Assembly (NCBI GenBank): GCA_030737875.1 | Contig: CM060926.1 | Coordinates: forward strand, 159,971,579-160,035,578 | DNA from: Allium sativum | Taxonomy: Eukaryota > Streptophyta > Magnoliopsida > Asparagales > Amaryllidaceae | Length of the DNA stretch: 64,000 nt | Direction of reading: 5' to 3' | Part shown: in pieces, positions 23,337 to 36,460 of the stretch | Layout of the letters: every line of letters starts with the position of its first letter | Position numbering within the stretch: position 1 is the stretch's first letter | The notes under the pieces: model-generated | Told to the model about the DNA's origin: nothing | Database searches by the model: none | Seen by the model: only the letters and a program-made list of their open reading frames with translations | Program-made: the position numbers and the translations under genes

Positions 23337-23615
23337 TGTAACACCCCGTATTTTCTATGAACGTATAAGTAACAAATCAGAGAATAATTAATTTTTAAAA
23401 TAAGAATCAAGGGAAACGGGTTGCGCCATTGCGTTCGTCTCGGAATTCTGCATGAAATCGAGTCCGAGTTTTCGAAAATCGGAGTTCGTATGACCAAGTT
23501 ATGACCCTCAGAAGTTTCAGGAATTTAAATAAAATAAAACAGCTCGAAAATAAAGCCAAAAATTCGAAATTCAAACCCAGAGAAGGCCGGCGGGAAAATT
23601 CCCGCCTATATACCC

Positions 23616-23730
23616 AGGTCGACTGGGGAGTCGACCCCCCCCCCCCCAACCAGGTCGACTGGGGAGTCGACTGGGGTGTCGACCTCCCCATTACCAGGTC
23701 GACTGGGGAGTCGACCTGGGGGTCGACCTG
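23616..23730. repeat. GTCGAC palindrome array, Y 3' LTR
   Basis: Eight GTCGAC sites in about 110 bp, one unit (GGGGAGTCGACT) more than the 5' LTR. Confidence 0.8.
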
Positions 23731-23810
23731 CTCCCGAAACCTAGTTTTTGTACATGGTTCATTCGGATGTATCCGGTCCCGTTTTCTGTCTAGATTCGTC
23801 CGCCTAATCC

Positions 23811-23818
23811 TATATAAA
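23811..23818 (+). promoter_or_regulatory. TATA box, Y 3' LTR
   Basis: TATATAAA in the same context as in the 5' LTR, about 80 bp after the GTCGAC array. Confidence 0.65.
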
Positions 23819-25290
23819 TAGCCCCCTAGCCTCATTTTCTCTACACAGTTTCATTTTGTCTATATTCTTCCTCTGTTCTAATTAAAAATAAATGGCGTCG
23901 CTACTCTGCTAGAATCAAAACTTGGACTGATGCATCTTCTTCCAACCTGAATAGAATTAAAAGCTAAATCAAATCCCAAATCAAGATTTAGATCTACAAC
24001 AACAATTAAAGAGGAATAATTCAGCATTTCTGCATCAACAACAGTTTATTATCCATTCTTAAAACCACGAAAGGCAAGTACTGTTATTTTCCGCTGTAAA
24101 CTATAACTATAATTGTGACATGATTGTAAATCTGAATTTGAGGTTGTGTACGTTCTGTTTGATATATTTTATTCTGTATCTCTTTCTTCTTTCTGTTCTA
24201 TAGCCAGGCTACCACGAGCCTGCGCCACATCTCATAAGAGATTAACGCACGAACACTAAATTTTGGGACAAATAATAATGCATAATTGGACATGAAACTG
24301 TTGCCTATGAGACTATTGCCTATGACTATAATTCATGCCTATGAGACTATTGCCTATGACTATGATTCATGACTACGAGACTATTTCCTATGACATTGAA
24401 TAAAAAACTATTGTAATTAGTCGCCCATGACTATTGTGGTTAGTTGCCTATAACTATTGTAGTTAGTTTCTTATGCCTATTCCCTTAATGGCGTTAGATC
24501 TCATATTTAGTATGTAACTTTGCTAGTTTATTCCCATTCACTGTTATGTATATCGAGCCTAGATGGGGCCATTATCATTGTATTTGGTTCATAATTGCAT
24601 GCCTATTCTTTCTTGTGTTTATCCCCTGTTCCTTTTGCTAGGGCCATTTCATGAGTATTTAGAGAACTTGTGGAAACATGTTATACAGGGATTGGGCGTA
24701 GCTTAATTAAAGTTAATTAGGCATAGCAAATATGTTGGCATAATCTGAATTGGCTATAATAGAGAATGATTTACATGTGTATTAGTCCTGGACGTAAATG
24801 GTAAACTAGAATATTAAATCTAGTTTTGACATGAACTGTAAATGGGAATATTAAGGCTAAAATTTGGGCATATATTGTATTATGAATTATGACCTTGATT
24901 TAGGCATGTAAGTTTAGGATAAATTTATGATTGGGCAAGATATGTAAATAGAGTTTTAGATATATATAATCTGCTAAATCTGTTATCTGGTAAATCTGTT
25001 AAATTACCTAATTCGTTATCTGCTAAAACTGTTGAATTGCCTAAACTGCTAAATCTGTTATCTGCTAAATCTGTTGAATCGCTTAAACTGCTAGATATGC
25101 TACATGTTGAGTTGTTTAATCTGTTGAAACTAGATAATGGTAATCTGGGTATGGAAATCCGTAAGCTCGACCTAAGATTTAGTAGAACATGGAAATTTGA
25201 TTAATCTGTTATATCCTATGAAGAAGTTTAATATGTTAAATAAACAGAATTAGTCTGATATCTAAAAAATATGTATTGGAATGAATTCGC

Positions 25291-25503
25291 TATGACACGA
25301 GGTTAGACTCTGTTTGCGGTAGAAGCCTGCCCGGAACCAACCGGCATAACCAGCGACCGCAAACTGTCAGTCTAATGTGAGAGGTCTTAGGCATAACTAA
25401 AATATGCTTAGACACGAGGTTAGGTCTGGCTTGTGGCAGAAGTCTGCCCGGAACCGCCCGGCATATCCAGCGGCCACAAGCTACCGACCTAATGTGAGAG
25501 GTC
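25291..25503 (+). repeat. Tandem pair of covarying hairpins, Y 3' LTR
   Basis: Unit a: TTAGACT (25303-25309) pairs with AGTCTAA (25369-25375), and GTTTGCGGT (25312-25320) with ACCGCAAAC (25356-25364). Unit b: TTAGGTC (25420-25426) pairs with GACCTAA (25486-25492), and GCTTGTGGC (25429-25437) with GCCACAAGC (25473-25481). All four arms are perfect. The inner loop also has TGCC/GGCA pairing in both units. Confidence 0.85.
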
Positions 25504-27011
25504 TATGCATTAATATTTAATTAATGCAAATCTGGGATAAATATGATATCTAAAACGTGTTAGGTGGATAGGGTTAAACCAATTGGACTAATGAATTTAA
25601 CAAACTCGTTTCGTGAATCTGTAGGCCCAATTACAAAGTTAGACAAATCTGTAAATCTGTTAAATCCATATATCTGATCCGTTAGTCTGAAAACTTGTCT
25701 GATCTGTGAACTAGTTGATCTGAACTCTGTATGTCTGAACTTGTAAACAAGTTAATCTGAAATCTGTTAGTCTGGGGACACAAGGATAGGAGGGAAATTA
25801 CTTGTGTCATCTGTTGTTTGGAACCCATATTAGTTAGTAACCCTTTGTAGTATCAAAACTTTGACCCAACAGTAGGTAGGGTCCGGGCATGCTAACTGAA
25901 CTAATTATAAGCGGTTCATTCTGATAATGGCGAGGGGTGTTGATGGTGCGTTCCAACCCGGTCATGTGCGTGCATGGATCCCGGTCTGCCTCTGAGGATG
26001 TAAGACGTCGTGACATCTGTAAATAGGTCTGTACCAATTGGTTGTCGCTTTAGGGAGTGATACACCCTACTGTGGGGCCGACACAGGGTATTTATGTATT
26101 AGGGAGCCGATCGCTTGGGGTAGGATTTTAGAATACACTTAGTTCTGTCTGTTTCTGTTGGTACCGTCTATTTCTGTTGGGTGGAAACACCTGTCTGTTC
26201 TGCGTGGTACCATCTGTTCGGGTGGTAAAGGCCCATTTACTAGTGTATACCTAATTCTACATTCTGTTTCCGTAGGGATTAATCTGTTTCAGTTTATGTA
26301 CCTTCTGTTCGGGTGGTAAAGGCCCATTATTAGCATTCTGTTTCTGTCTTTTCCTGTTGGGGTGGTAAAGGCCCATTACTAGCATTCTCTTCTATGGAAA
26401 TTATTCTGTTCCCATTTCTGTTTCAGTTTAGACATTGGGGTGACACCTAATCCTGTTATACTAGTATTAGTGCAGAGAAATGAAAGGTAATATTATTCAG
26501 TTTCTTCTGTTTAACCTGAGTATATCTGCTGCTCCGGTTACTGTTATCTCTGATCCAGTTTATTTTCATGTCATAATTATTATTATCTGTTCATATGCTG
26601 AAAGTCACTGGACTTGCCAGACTTTATGTATGACCTTTCTTGTTTTCGCCCTTTTTTCTTTTGTCCCCCCTAGGTTTTCCAAGGAGGGAACACTTTAGCT
26701 TGATCCGGATTTCTTCTCTTGAAGTACTTAGAGTGCTTAATGTATGGCTTGACCCCTTATGGCAGCTTCCATGGGGATTATGATTTTAAAGTTTTGTACT
26801 CTGATGATTTTCTGAACAAGACTGATATTTATGTACTTGAGTTTTTGGTAAAGATGTAACCAAACTGATTTCTGTTTTCCGCTGTAATAAAGTTATAATT
26901 TCTCAAGTGTTGTTTATCTGTCTTGAAATTTTCTGTTCTGTTTACTAAAATGCTCCACCAAAGTTAAGCCATTCCCTTTGTGAGTGTCCTTAATGGAGGT
27001 GGGGTGTTACA

Positions 27012-29157
27012 AAATTGTTCACTTGCTAATTTACGGTTAAGGGATGATGGAATGGAATGTGATTTTGGGGTTTATCGTGAACCGTGTCTAAATAACATTG
27101 GTTCTTTAACCCAGTTAAAAGACAGGTTATGATTTCCCAAGTTAAATAATCATTAATATTGATTTCTGGAAAGATTAAAACTAAGTGGAGTTTTAATGAA
27201 TCATTAATTAGATTGAAATGATCGAGAATGGAGTATCACCAGTTTTGTTTCATGCGATAGTTAAATATTGAATTAGATTTGAACGTGAAACGGTAATTGA
27301 ATTTACCGATAACACTGTGGTGTTAGATATGAAGTATTACCAGTTTTACTTCATGGGATAAATAGGTTGGGGTTGGGAAATTAAAACAAATGATTACTTC
27401 GGTAGGGTTTGTTAATCCCGACTAGTTTGGATAAACCATAATTTGGTTTGAATTGATAATCCAAAAGATGATTAAAGAATAAATTTAAAGAATTTATCTT
27501 TGATAAAATTAATGGGAACCTTTCCCAAAATATAAGAATGTTTGAATAAAAGAATATTATGAATTAGAATGAGGCGTATGTTGTGTTTTTATAGCACTTG
27601 TTTATTATATACGCGAGTTGTTCAGAAAGTCCGGGTTTATCCCATTTTGAATAACTGATTTGATGATGTGTCGAGGATGAAGACGTTGGTGGAAGACCGG
27701 AGGTCTTCACATCGTTTGGATAATTACTGATGATCTTGATTGGGTTGTGCACCCAAGATGAGAGAATCAGTTGGTGATCGTCCAGACGTACTTGGAGATC
27801 GATGGATATGCAAGGAATACGGTTCCTCTGATTTCGTTCAGACCCAGGATGGACTTGTAAATGGATGTGTGTCTGACATCGGATTTCATTCTGTGTGATT
27901 GTTATACATCGGTTGCATAGCGTGAATTACCTGTGTGGCATGCTAAGATGCAAATGGTCAAGGCTTCTGTTGAAAAACAGAGTCTTGTAGTTGATGATCA
28001 AAGCACGGCTTTAATACAGCGTAGCTTTGTTTAGCGTTAATTCACGAGCCTCACACCTCGGTGTGAACCAGAAATGGGAGAAGACTGCAGGGAGGGCATG
28101 CGTTTCATTCTAACTAGGAGTGATGTCAGTGTTTTACACACCCTGACATTTTACTTATATGGACGATGGATTTCGAGGCGCCTCAATTATATCGGTCGAT
28201 CCAGGACCAATGAAGTCATTTGGCTTATTTACGCCCCATAGGGCAGGGAAACGCATTGTTCTGGCATTATAATCCACATCGAGTGGACCGGCCCTGAAGA
28301 TCCATGGTGCAGTTGCGACTGTTCTGGAGACATGGGCTAGATTGTCTCGAAGTGGTAAGGACGATCCCTTTCCTTGGTTCATAGATAGAAATCCAACTTC
28401 CAATACGTGACTTTGCGGTTTTGATTGTAGAACCTATATATGGCGACATAGTGGTATAGGGCACTTATGTCGTCTACGATTGATACTTATAATTGAAATT
28501 GTTTTGACACTATGCACTTATAGTAATAATAAATGATGAAATTTCACGAACCATGCATTTTTATCTATTATAAGGTAAAAACTTTATCCTCCGGCTTGCG
28601 TTGCATTGTGTGATAGGACCTAAGTTTTATAATAGCTTCATTGTTCTTTATTTAGCATTGCGCTGTTTGTTTTATGCACTGGTATTCCTTGGAGGATACC
28701 TGTTCCGTGTTATACGAAGTGGTCCCTTGATTTACCGAACTTTAAAATAAAGATTAAATAACCGTTTTAGTTCTCACACCAGTCACGTGACTGACCTGGA
28801 GTTTACTGTTTTAACCTAAACTCTGGGTGCCCCTATTTTCCACACGGGCAGCTAGTAGTTTTGGGTTTTGCAGATTTATATTCATAGGATCCTGATTTAC
28901 AACTGGAACGATATCCGGCAAGCTCTGTATCCGTATACCCCTTTTAGTTGTGCTTTGTATTATTTTCCGTTGCTATGTAATGTATTGTAGTCTCTGATAT
29001 TTACCTAATGTATTTTATTTGTTCATACTCTGTATGTTCTTGTATTCTGATGGAATTGTTATAATAAGCAATGAAATGTTCTTCTGTTTGTGTTCTGATT
29101 CATCTTGTTCTCAACTAGATTCGAGCTTTCCTTCGCGGGGAAGTTCGGGTCGTTTCA
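27012..29157 (+). mobile_element. X2 5' LTR, second part
   Basis: Continues the X2 5' LTR after Y. The end of the LTR reads AAGTTCGGGTCGTTTCA at 29157. The block at 28776-28851 (CTGACCTGGAGTTTA, then CTCTGGGTGCCC and ACACGGGCAG) is shared with W and E1. No coding frame is credible. Confidence 0.85.
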
Positions 29158-29160
29158 TCT

Positions 29161-29172
29161 TGGTATCAGAGC
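29161..29172 (+). other. Primer binding site of X2
   Basis: TGGTATCAGAGC three bases after the LTR end, the same primer site as Y and W. Confidence 0.85.
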
Positions 29173-30197
29173 TTTAGTTTACAAAGCTCGGAGAACAAGA
29201 CACATTAGAACCAAACGAAAGAATTCATCAGAGATTGGATTAGTAATATCCAATAGGAATGACTTGTTAGAGATAGGATCAGTAGTATCCTAGAACGAGT
29301 GTGAAGAGTGTATTTTTAAAAATAAAGATGAAACCCATTTTTGTTTTAAAATTTTAAACAAATTATTTCTATTTGAATATTATTTTTATGTTGATTTGGA
29401 CGATAAAGTATATAAAGATTTTGAGTATATGTCTGATCCGCGTGCATTCGAAGTTTTAACATACTGGATAGATATAGAATTACACTCTAGTCGCCCGGAG
29501 ATGACACTGATGATAGCAGCTGCATCATCAGTGGATATATGTTCGAGTTTCGAAAATGGGATTTCTAAATGATTCCAATTGACTGGTGTGAGAACGAAAA
29601 CTAGATATGTCTTATCGTTGTGATTTGACATCAAAATCTGATTTTTGGACTATATATCAAAATTATGAATTTGAAACGTTAATCAACTAATTGATTGTTG
29701 ATTGTGTTGTTTGATTATTGTTTTGTTTAATTAAAATTTGGAACCATTAAGATTAATTCTATCAAATGTTGAACTATATTGAAAATTGTTTGGAAATGCA
29801 TGCATGTACATGTATATACATGGAACAGGTCATAGCAGGGAGGCTAGAGAAGAGGAATAAAATTGTTTGCCCGACAAATAGGTACATGTTTATTGTATTT
29901 CTTGGGGTTTTTGATGATTTTATGAGCCGACTAGCTAGTCGCTTGGCTGTTTCTTTTTCTTTTTGGATTAGAGAGGCCTGTATGGAAATTTCGGGATTTT
30001 CCCGGTGCTCCCGTGCAGGGGAGTTTATGGCGAAATTTTTCGAAAATTAAGGATGTTAGCTAAATTTTTGAAAAATTTGAAAAGTTCTTAGAAACTGAAA
30101 AGTTGAAGAACTTAAGCCATAATGAAAATAATGAAAGTTGAGTTGATTTGTAAAAAATCTTTTAGCTTCGTACCTTTTCAGGAACGAAAAGTTTTAC

Positions 30198-30208
30198 GTG
30201 GGGGAGAT
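30198..30208 (+). other. Polypurine tract of X2
   Basis: GTGGGGGAGAT directly before the 3' LTR start. It is preceded by GGAACGAAAAGTTTTA, a variant of the GGGGACGAAA word before the tracts of Y and W. Confidence 0.75.
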
Positions 30209-31094
30209 TGTAACAACCAGGAAAATCTGAACCAATTAAAAAAAATTATTTTGGCAATTTTGATGAATTTTGAATATTTAAAATGAATTATTTTAAATAA
30301 TGACGACGAGAAATTTGTTTTGAATAGAATTAGAACGTAATGTTTATATAAATCGTTGTTAGAATATAAATATTTATTTTTAATTATAAAAGGAATTGAA
30401 AATGGTGCGATAGTTTGAAAATTCGATTTCATATTTCAAATGACTGTACAGGATTCAAAATAAACCAGATTTTAGTGAAACCAAAAATAGAATCTATTTG
30501 AGAATATCTCTCGAATGAATCCAAAAAATTGAAATTTCGTAGTGGGAATAAAACGTAATGCTCAATTGAAAATTCAGAATAGTCGCTATGGAATTTTGGC
30601 CCTTAAAAATGGAAATTTTGCAAACGACCTCCGTTTTCGACGAAACCATTTTTGTTGGATCCGGGATGTCGAATTATTGCTAGATTCCAAAATTCATAAT
30701 TTTCTGAATCAATATGTAAGCGTGGCAAAAGAAACCTTGTTTTGACAGTTTCAGTCAATTTGGATAGAACAGAAAATGGCCATTTTTCAAACGGTCCCCA
30801 AATTTGACGAAACTAGTTTTATTAGGACCGTATCGTCAAAACATAGTCAGATTTAATTTTTCTCCAATTTTTGGTGTCCATATGTGGCCCCGGTAAATTA
30901 AAATGTGTGTTGAAATCAATTTTGAAAGTTATATTAATTTATGTTTTAATTTAAACGAAAACTGATCGTAACGGTCGAATTGGATTACGTGACAAATCCC
31001 ATTGCGTTCGGAATGGGGGTAATTAGCTATGGGCGACAAGCGGTTAGTTCGATTTGGAGTCCAAACGAAGAAGTTACTTTTTGGAAATTTGAAA

Positions 31095-31470
31095 TAATAA
31101 TAATATAAATTATTATATATTGGTCAACTCCTCCTTTCTCTCTCCCACTCCATCTTACCCGTCGCTCATTACAGAAAAAGAGAACAAAAAAAAGAGAAAC
31201 GCTCGATCGTCGACGTCGCACCACTAGGCCAAGGGGGCGTCGTCGCCGCCCTGAACGGGCACCACCACCTCCGCTGCTCCGTCGCGAGCCCTTCCCTCCG
31301 CAATCCGCACCCAGCACCGAGAACGCCCAAGTCCACCACGACTCCGAACCCCAAGCCACGCTGGTTCCACTCCGACCATCCACGGCCTGCCGCCCCTCCC
31401 CAGTCTGCCGGCGCTGCTTCCAGCTCCTCCCCGAGCCCCTCCAACCACCAAAACATTAAAAGGTGATTTT
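31095..31470 (+). promoter_or_regulatory. X2 3' LTR copy of the TATA region and GC-rich leader
   Basis: Same layout as 14205-14590. Small indels in the A-rich part near 31180 shift the reading frame relative to the 5' copy. Confidence 0.5.
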
Positions 31471-31559
31471 TTTTATATTTTTTTAGAAAAAATTTAGTTT
31501 TAATTTCAGTTTTTATATATAAATGTATATTTAAAAATGTGGTATTTTTTTAATGGAAA

Positions 31560-32040
31560 GGTTATTTTTTTAATTTATTATGAAAAGATTATATTTTTAA
31601 TTTATGAAAGATTATATTTTTCATAGTTATTTGTTGAAAGATATGATTTTTATAAAAATAAAGATAAGATTTTATTTAGAAAGATGAGATTTTTGTTGGT
31701 TTAAAAATTTGATTTCTTTGTTTAGAAAAATATGAATCCGTTGATTTGAAAAGATATGATTTTTAAAAGTAAAAAGATTTGAATTTTAACATTAAAAAGA
31801 TATGATTTTTAAATAAATAAAAATTTGATTTTATTATATGTAATAGCGAAAGTTATTATTTCTATTATACGAAAAGATGAGATTTTTGTATATATGAAAG
31901 TGAAATAAAATTTTGATTTTTATATAGAAAGTAGCGTTGTAAAAATCTGATTTTTACAATGTAGTTTTGAAATAAAAATATGATTTTTAATATATAAACA
32001 TCCTATTAAAATGTGATTTTTACTATGAACAATGTGAAAC
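31560..32040 (+). repeat. Dispersed motif array in X2 3' LTR
   Basis: Degenerate AAAGATATGATTTTTA copies, collinear with 14690-15150. Confidence 0.55.
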
Positions 32041-32119
32041 TGATTTCGAGGGAACCTACGGGAATCAAATCCAAATCCTAATCGTTCAGAATTGGATAAT
32101 GGCGGAGTGAAAACCTACG

Positions 32120-32134
32120 GTGTGAACTTCTCAC
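32120..32134. repeat. GTGAG/CTCAC-type palindrome (X2 3' LTR)
   Basis: GTGTGAACTTCTCAC, one mismatch from the 5' LTR copy. Confidence 0.5.
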
Positions 32135-34288
32135 TTTTAATTTATTTTCTAGTTAAAATATATACTAGAATGTAGATGTTGCTTAGCAGCACCCGACGCC
32201 CGTCGTCCACAGACTATGGATGACTTGCTTGTTGGTTTGATTTTGTTGTGAAAGTTGATTGTGTGATTTAGAATGGAGTAAAATATTTTATAGTTAAAAA
32301 TATAGTTTTTTTCGTGTATATGAATATAATAAATATTTATAAACAAATCGGACGATTTGTTTATGAACACACATTTCACTGATATTGATTCGGACGATAA
32401 ATTTCACACATCGCCCAACTGCATAAATAAAGCCTGTGTTTGATTGTTTAAAACCCCACACGGGTATTGGGACGATATATGACATACACTAGTCCCAATA
32501 ATTAGTTGTATGTCGATGATTGGTTGACAGTCTGTTGTAAGCGTTAAATATTTATATTTGATGCTTATGCAGTGTAGAATGCACTTTGGATGATGGTCGA
32601 CTGTGTTTGGTTGTCGTTATGTACATATGTGTATGAAATCCATATAATCCCATTATATGGTAATTAATTATGTCTAACTCAGAAAGAATGTATATTTTAA
32701 AAATAATGATTATTTTAAAATGATGAATATTTTCAAATAATATTCAGAAAAGAATCAAAATATGATTTTGATGTCCGATTTGGGATGGACACGATATATT
32801 TAAATATATAAAGCCACGTTGATTAGATTAACGCAATTTTGATGTAAACGATATTTATATCGATTTTATTCATTTCTGCAATGAATATTAAAAAAGAATT
32901 GATTTCAAAATATAATGTTTTGAAAATACTATCATTTATGTATCGATGATATTGAATATTCTATTTTGATTAGAAATCAATAGGAAGTTGAAATCGTTTT
33001 GGAAAACGAATTTAAAACGATTTATAAAATACGTTTTAAATGGAGATCGACGAAATATACATTATATATATAATATAATGGCCTGAATATAACGCGCCGC
33101 GCTGCGACAATTCGTGAATTTCGACCATTGACTTCGAATGGACGTTACGGGAGATCTAACCGTCGGATTCTACTAAAACCAGAATCATTGGGTTCGTATC
33201 GAAAAGAGTTTTCTAACGAATATTAAAGTTTAGAAATCTAGTGGTTGGATTTAGAATTATGTCCAAATCAAAATTAGTAATGGTCGATGTAAGTGCAGTT
33301 CGATGGCCGTTTATGGAAATCGACTGTACGGGCCTTGATAAAATTATTAAAAAAATCAATAATTTGTGTAAAATCATAAGAAATGATTTGGAATGAATTG
33401 GGATGAAAAATTCAATATTTGAAAAGATAAAAATAGATTGTTATCGAAATGAACTAGTTTTGAAATATAATTATAATCCATTTATTGAAAGGTCGATGTA
33501 CGACTTAAGCAGGATCGGTAATATGGATATGCGGAATGTATGTGATAAACTAACTTGTATATTTAAAATAGTTATGCAAATAAATATGAGATAGTGAAAT
33601 ATATCACAAATAAAAAGCAGTAAAGTAAAGTAATAACACCAGGGCTTTTTATACTGGTTCGGAGCACCGTCCTACGTCCAGTCCCAGACCTCTCTCTGGA
33701 TTTTCACTAATCAACAACCTCACTTCACCCGGAGGAACAGATTCACAACACCCGGACAACCGAATAGGATTTCACGCCTTTATCAACACGAGGACTTCAC
33801 AACTTGCCTCTTAACAACACGAGGACTTCACAACTTGCCTCTAACAACACGAAGGATTTCAACCAAGATAAATAATCTTGTAGTTTGACAATGTGTGTTC
33901 TTAATAGCACGAATTTGTCAATTCTTGTACAACCTTTCTATAATCTTATCCTCGAGTATATACTTTGAATGCGTAGATTTAAGGAAGTAGAATGCTTGTT
34001 GAATCAAATGGTATTAGTTTGATTCAAGGTTTCAACAAGTATTTGAAACTTGGAGAGCTTTTGTTTTGCAAAGAATATGAAAATGCAATTCAAAAATTAG
34101 AGAGAATATAAAATGATTTTTTTGGTGATTGTAAAACAAGTTTGAAGTTGTTTATATAATAGTAGAAAGGTAGTAATTCTTCATGAAGAGTTTCTATAAA
34201 AAGTTATGTCAATTTCCTTCGATTATTGAATAGAATTCTCTTTACAAATAGAAGCAACCTTTCAGAAAAAGCTTGCTGTTTGAAAACG

Positions 34289-34483
34289 GTCGACTGGCGA
34301 ATTTCAACTGGTCAACTGGTTGAATTTAATTAAAATTAAATGTTCAGAAAAATAACCGTTATGTGCAAAAACACATTGACCGGTCGACTGGTGAGTTTTG
34401 ACCGGTCGACTGGTTGAACTGAGAAATGTTTATTTCAAAATAGAAACAAGAACGGTCGACTGGTGGTATTTTGGGCAGTCGAC
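34289..34483. repeat. GTCGAC palindrome array, Z 3' LTR
   Basis: Five GTCGAC sites in the word CGGTCGACTGG, with decayed forms such as GGTCAACTGG between them. Confidence 0.75.
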
Positions 34484-34702
34484 CGTTTTATTGTTGTGGA
34501 TCGGAGGACCTCGGTCCACAGTCTAGATCACTCTGCACTCTTTTCCGGTCGGAGCCTGGACCATTTGGGCTTTTTATGTAACTTTTCAATTTCTCAAATA
34601 TACAAATTTCAGCAGCGAAGATATGATATAACTTTATAAATTGTTTTGTGCATTCGTGTTATACTTTGAGGATAGATTTTAACATACTTCTAACACGACT
34701 CA

Positions 34703-34706
<4 letters not shown>

Positions 34707-34743
<37 letters not shown>
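34707..34743. repeat. TA microsatellite in Z 3' LTR
   Basis: About 18 TA units. The other Z LTR has only about 8 (near 37656-37671), so the run changed length after insertion. Confidence 0.85.
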
Positions 34744-34747
<4 letters not shown>

Positions 34748-34816
34748 CTTATCTTTATGAAATGATCTTCATTGCAACTTTATATGTTGGCATCGATCAA
34801 AATCTTGTTCTCAACA

Positions 34817-34830
34817 TTCTCCCCCTTTTT
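34817..34830 (-). other. Polypurine tract of Z
   Basis: The minus strand reads AAAAAGGGGGAGAA directly before the LTR start TGTTGAGAAC. Confidence 0.8.
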
Positions 34831-35285
34831 GATTGATGACAACACCTTGGATTTTCTCTCTCTGAATATAAAGCTCCCCCCCCTGAATTTCTGCAACATT
34901 TGTTAGTTCATAAATAATCGTACCTTTTGATTTTTGCATTAACAAATGTTAGCACACATATACTGTTATCATGTTAAGAACATAATTTTAAATGATAGTA
35001 TATGTAACATGAGTTATATGTATCATCATGAGAGAAAATATTTCTCCCCCTTTGTCATCGATTAAAAAATAAATAAATACCATAATAAGCACAGTAATCG
35101 AGAGTAGTAGAGAATACAAATAATTATAGCACCTTTAGGAGATATTGAATCATGTGATTTTTTGATAAGCTGAGTTTTCAAAGACATTTAGAGATACCGA
35201 ATAACCTTCTCTTTGTTTTGGTGTACCTGCAAAAAATATGACATATATAGTTTTGGAACCCACTTGCTATGTTTGGGTCCACGGG

Positions 35286-36325
35286 TTAGATGGAAGGTAA
35301 CCATACCCAAGTGGGTTTAATGGAACCTTTAAAGATAAAATTTTCATTATTAACTACTAAATCAAAATAATCATCGATATATTTTTCTCTGTTTTTCCAA
35401 CTTACAGGAACCCAAATACTTAAGTAAACTCTAGTGATATTCCTTTTCGTACTTCTATATTTATTATAAATACCGCTAGTCATAGAAGTATTCGAATTTC
35501 TATAATAATTAGGTCCTTGATGAGCATTAGTACTAGCAGTGATATTCTTATTGTATATAAAAGCATATCTAGTACTATTTCTATGATTGGTTTTATTATA
35601 TCCTATACCACTTGTGTCATGTAAAGGTCGAGATGAAGATAAAATCATGTTTAAATCATTTTGACCTTTATTAAATTTCGCGAACTTATTTGTACGTTTA
35701 TCAAATTTAATTGTAAAATCACGAGTGACAAAAGAATTTTGTTATTTTGAAAATTATCAATTTCCTTATTTAATTCAGAGTTCTTCCTTTTTAAAGCATT
35801 CTCAGTTTTGAGACCACAATTTTGAGATCCTGAATTAATTAAAGGAGATTGTAATTTTCCAAAATTTTCTTTTGAATCAGAAATTTTATTTTGCAAAATA
35901 TTATTATTCACCTTAAAAAACTCACATTCTTTAGATAATTCCAAATTCCTTTCAGTTAGAGCTCCATTCTCTTTTTCAAGAGACGAAATTAAAGAACTAG
36001 AGTTATTTAAAGAATCTTCTAATGATTTATTTCTATTTTGCAAAAGATTGATTTCCTTTAAAATAATATTGTTTTTCTCTTCTAATCGCTCATTTTCTTT
36101 TTGAAGGAAATCTTTTTGAGAAACAAGCCCTTCTAAGGTATTTTCAAAACATTTGGCTTGTTTTACCAAATGATTGTTTTCTTCTTGTAATTTGGAATTT
36201 TCTTGCTCGTAATTTTTTGATATAGCTAAAACGGCTGTATTGAGTTTCAATAATTTTTCATGGTCTAACAAAAGATCTTTATTTAATGAATCTGTACATA
36301 CCGAATGTGATCTGACTTTGGCCAT
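35286..36325 (-). pseudogene. Gag fragment of Z with long coiled coil
   Basis: The first 200 or so codons from MAKVRSHSVCTDSLNKD form a long coiled coil, rich in Leu, Glu, Lys and Asn in heptad-like spacing (KLQEENNHL, EKENGALTERNLELSKE). A frame change near 35740 leads to a second frame with NDLNMILSSSRPLHDTSGIGY and, further on, IWVPVSWK, which resemble the closing part of SIRE-type Copia gag. The N-terminal capsid half, the zinc knuckle and all of pol are missing. Family placement is moderately sure. Confidence 0.65.
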
Positions 36326-36446
36326 GAGACACTTGTTTCCTTGCTCTCCTGATTCTGTTTTGTTGCTCTTTCATTTTCTAATTCCCTGACTAGATTTTTT
36401 TATAGCCATTTGTTCTAGGATGTTGTTACGATCTCTAGAACGCCAG

Positions 36447-36458
36447 GCTTTGATACCA
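36447..36458 (-). other. Primer binding site of Z
   Basis: TGGTATCAAAGC on the minus strand, next to the inner end of the 5' LTR. Confidence 0.8.
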
Positions 36459-36460
36459 AT

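Larger units (their letters stand above)
17515..27011 (+). mobile_element. Y: gag-only Ty3/Gypsy element (TR-GAG-like), nested in X2 5' LTR
   Basis: Two LTRs of 3662 bp (17515-21176) and 3675 bp (23337-27011) flank a 2160-bp internal region with a primer site, a broken gag and a polypurine tract but no protease, RT or integrase. Target duplications are GAATT on the left and AAATT on the right. The uninterrupted X2 3' LTR at about 38627 shows a single GAATT there, which confirms the insertion point. The LTRs look about 95% identical by eye. Gag-only plant elements with this layout are known as TR-GAG; that label is my assignment. Confidence 0.9.
23337..27011 (+). mobile_element. Y 3' LTR
   Basis: Collinear with the 5' LTR and 13 bp longer, partly because the GTCGAC array has an extra unit and the poly-C run at 23635-23647 is longer. 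It ends GTGGGGTGTTACA. Confidence 0.9.
29158..30208 (+). other. X2 internal region, non-coding
   Basis: About 1.05 kb between the LTRs. No gag, protease, RT or integrase motif in any frame. Its longest frame (29766-30050) is not conserved in the related segment of E1 (1612-1830), although the DNA is, so it is probably not coding. The words GCCCGACAA, GGTACATGTTTA and TTATGGCGAAATTTT are shared with E1. Confidence 0.75.
30209..33485 (+). mobile_element. X2 3' LTR, first part
   Basis: It starts TGTAACAACCAGG and is collinear with 13350-16630, including the GC-rich leader (31110-31470), motif array, palindrome (32120) and CGCCGCGCTGCG block (33092). Broken at 33485 by Z. Confidence 0.85.
33486..34816 (-). 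mobile_element. Z 3' LTR
   Basis: 1331 bp. Carries five GTCGAC sites (34289-34483), a TATA-like word at 34151-34160 and a long TA microsatellite (34707-34743). Confidence 0.85.

Noticed and set aside
29766..30050. 94-codon frame in the X2 internal region
   Set aside because: The related DNA in E1 (1612-1830) does not keep the frame, so it is unlikely to be a gene.
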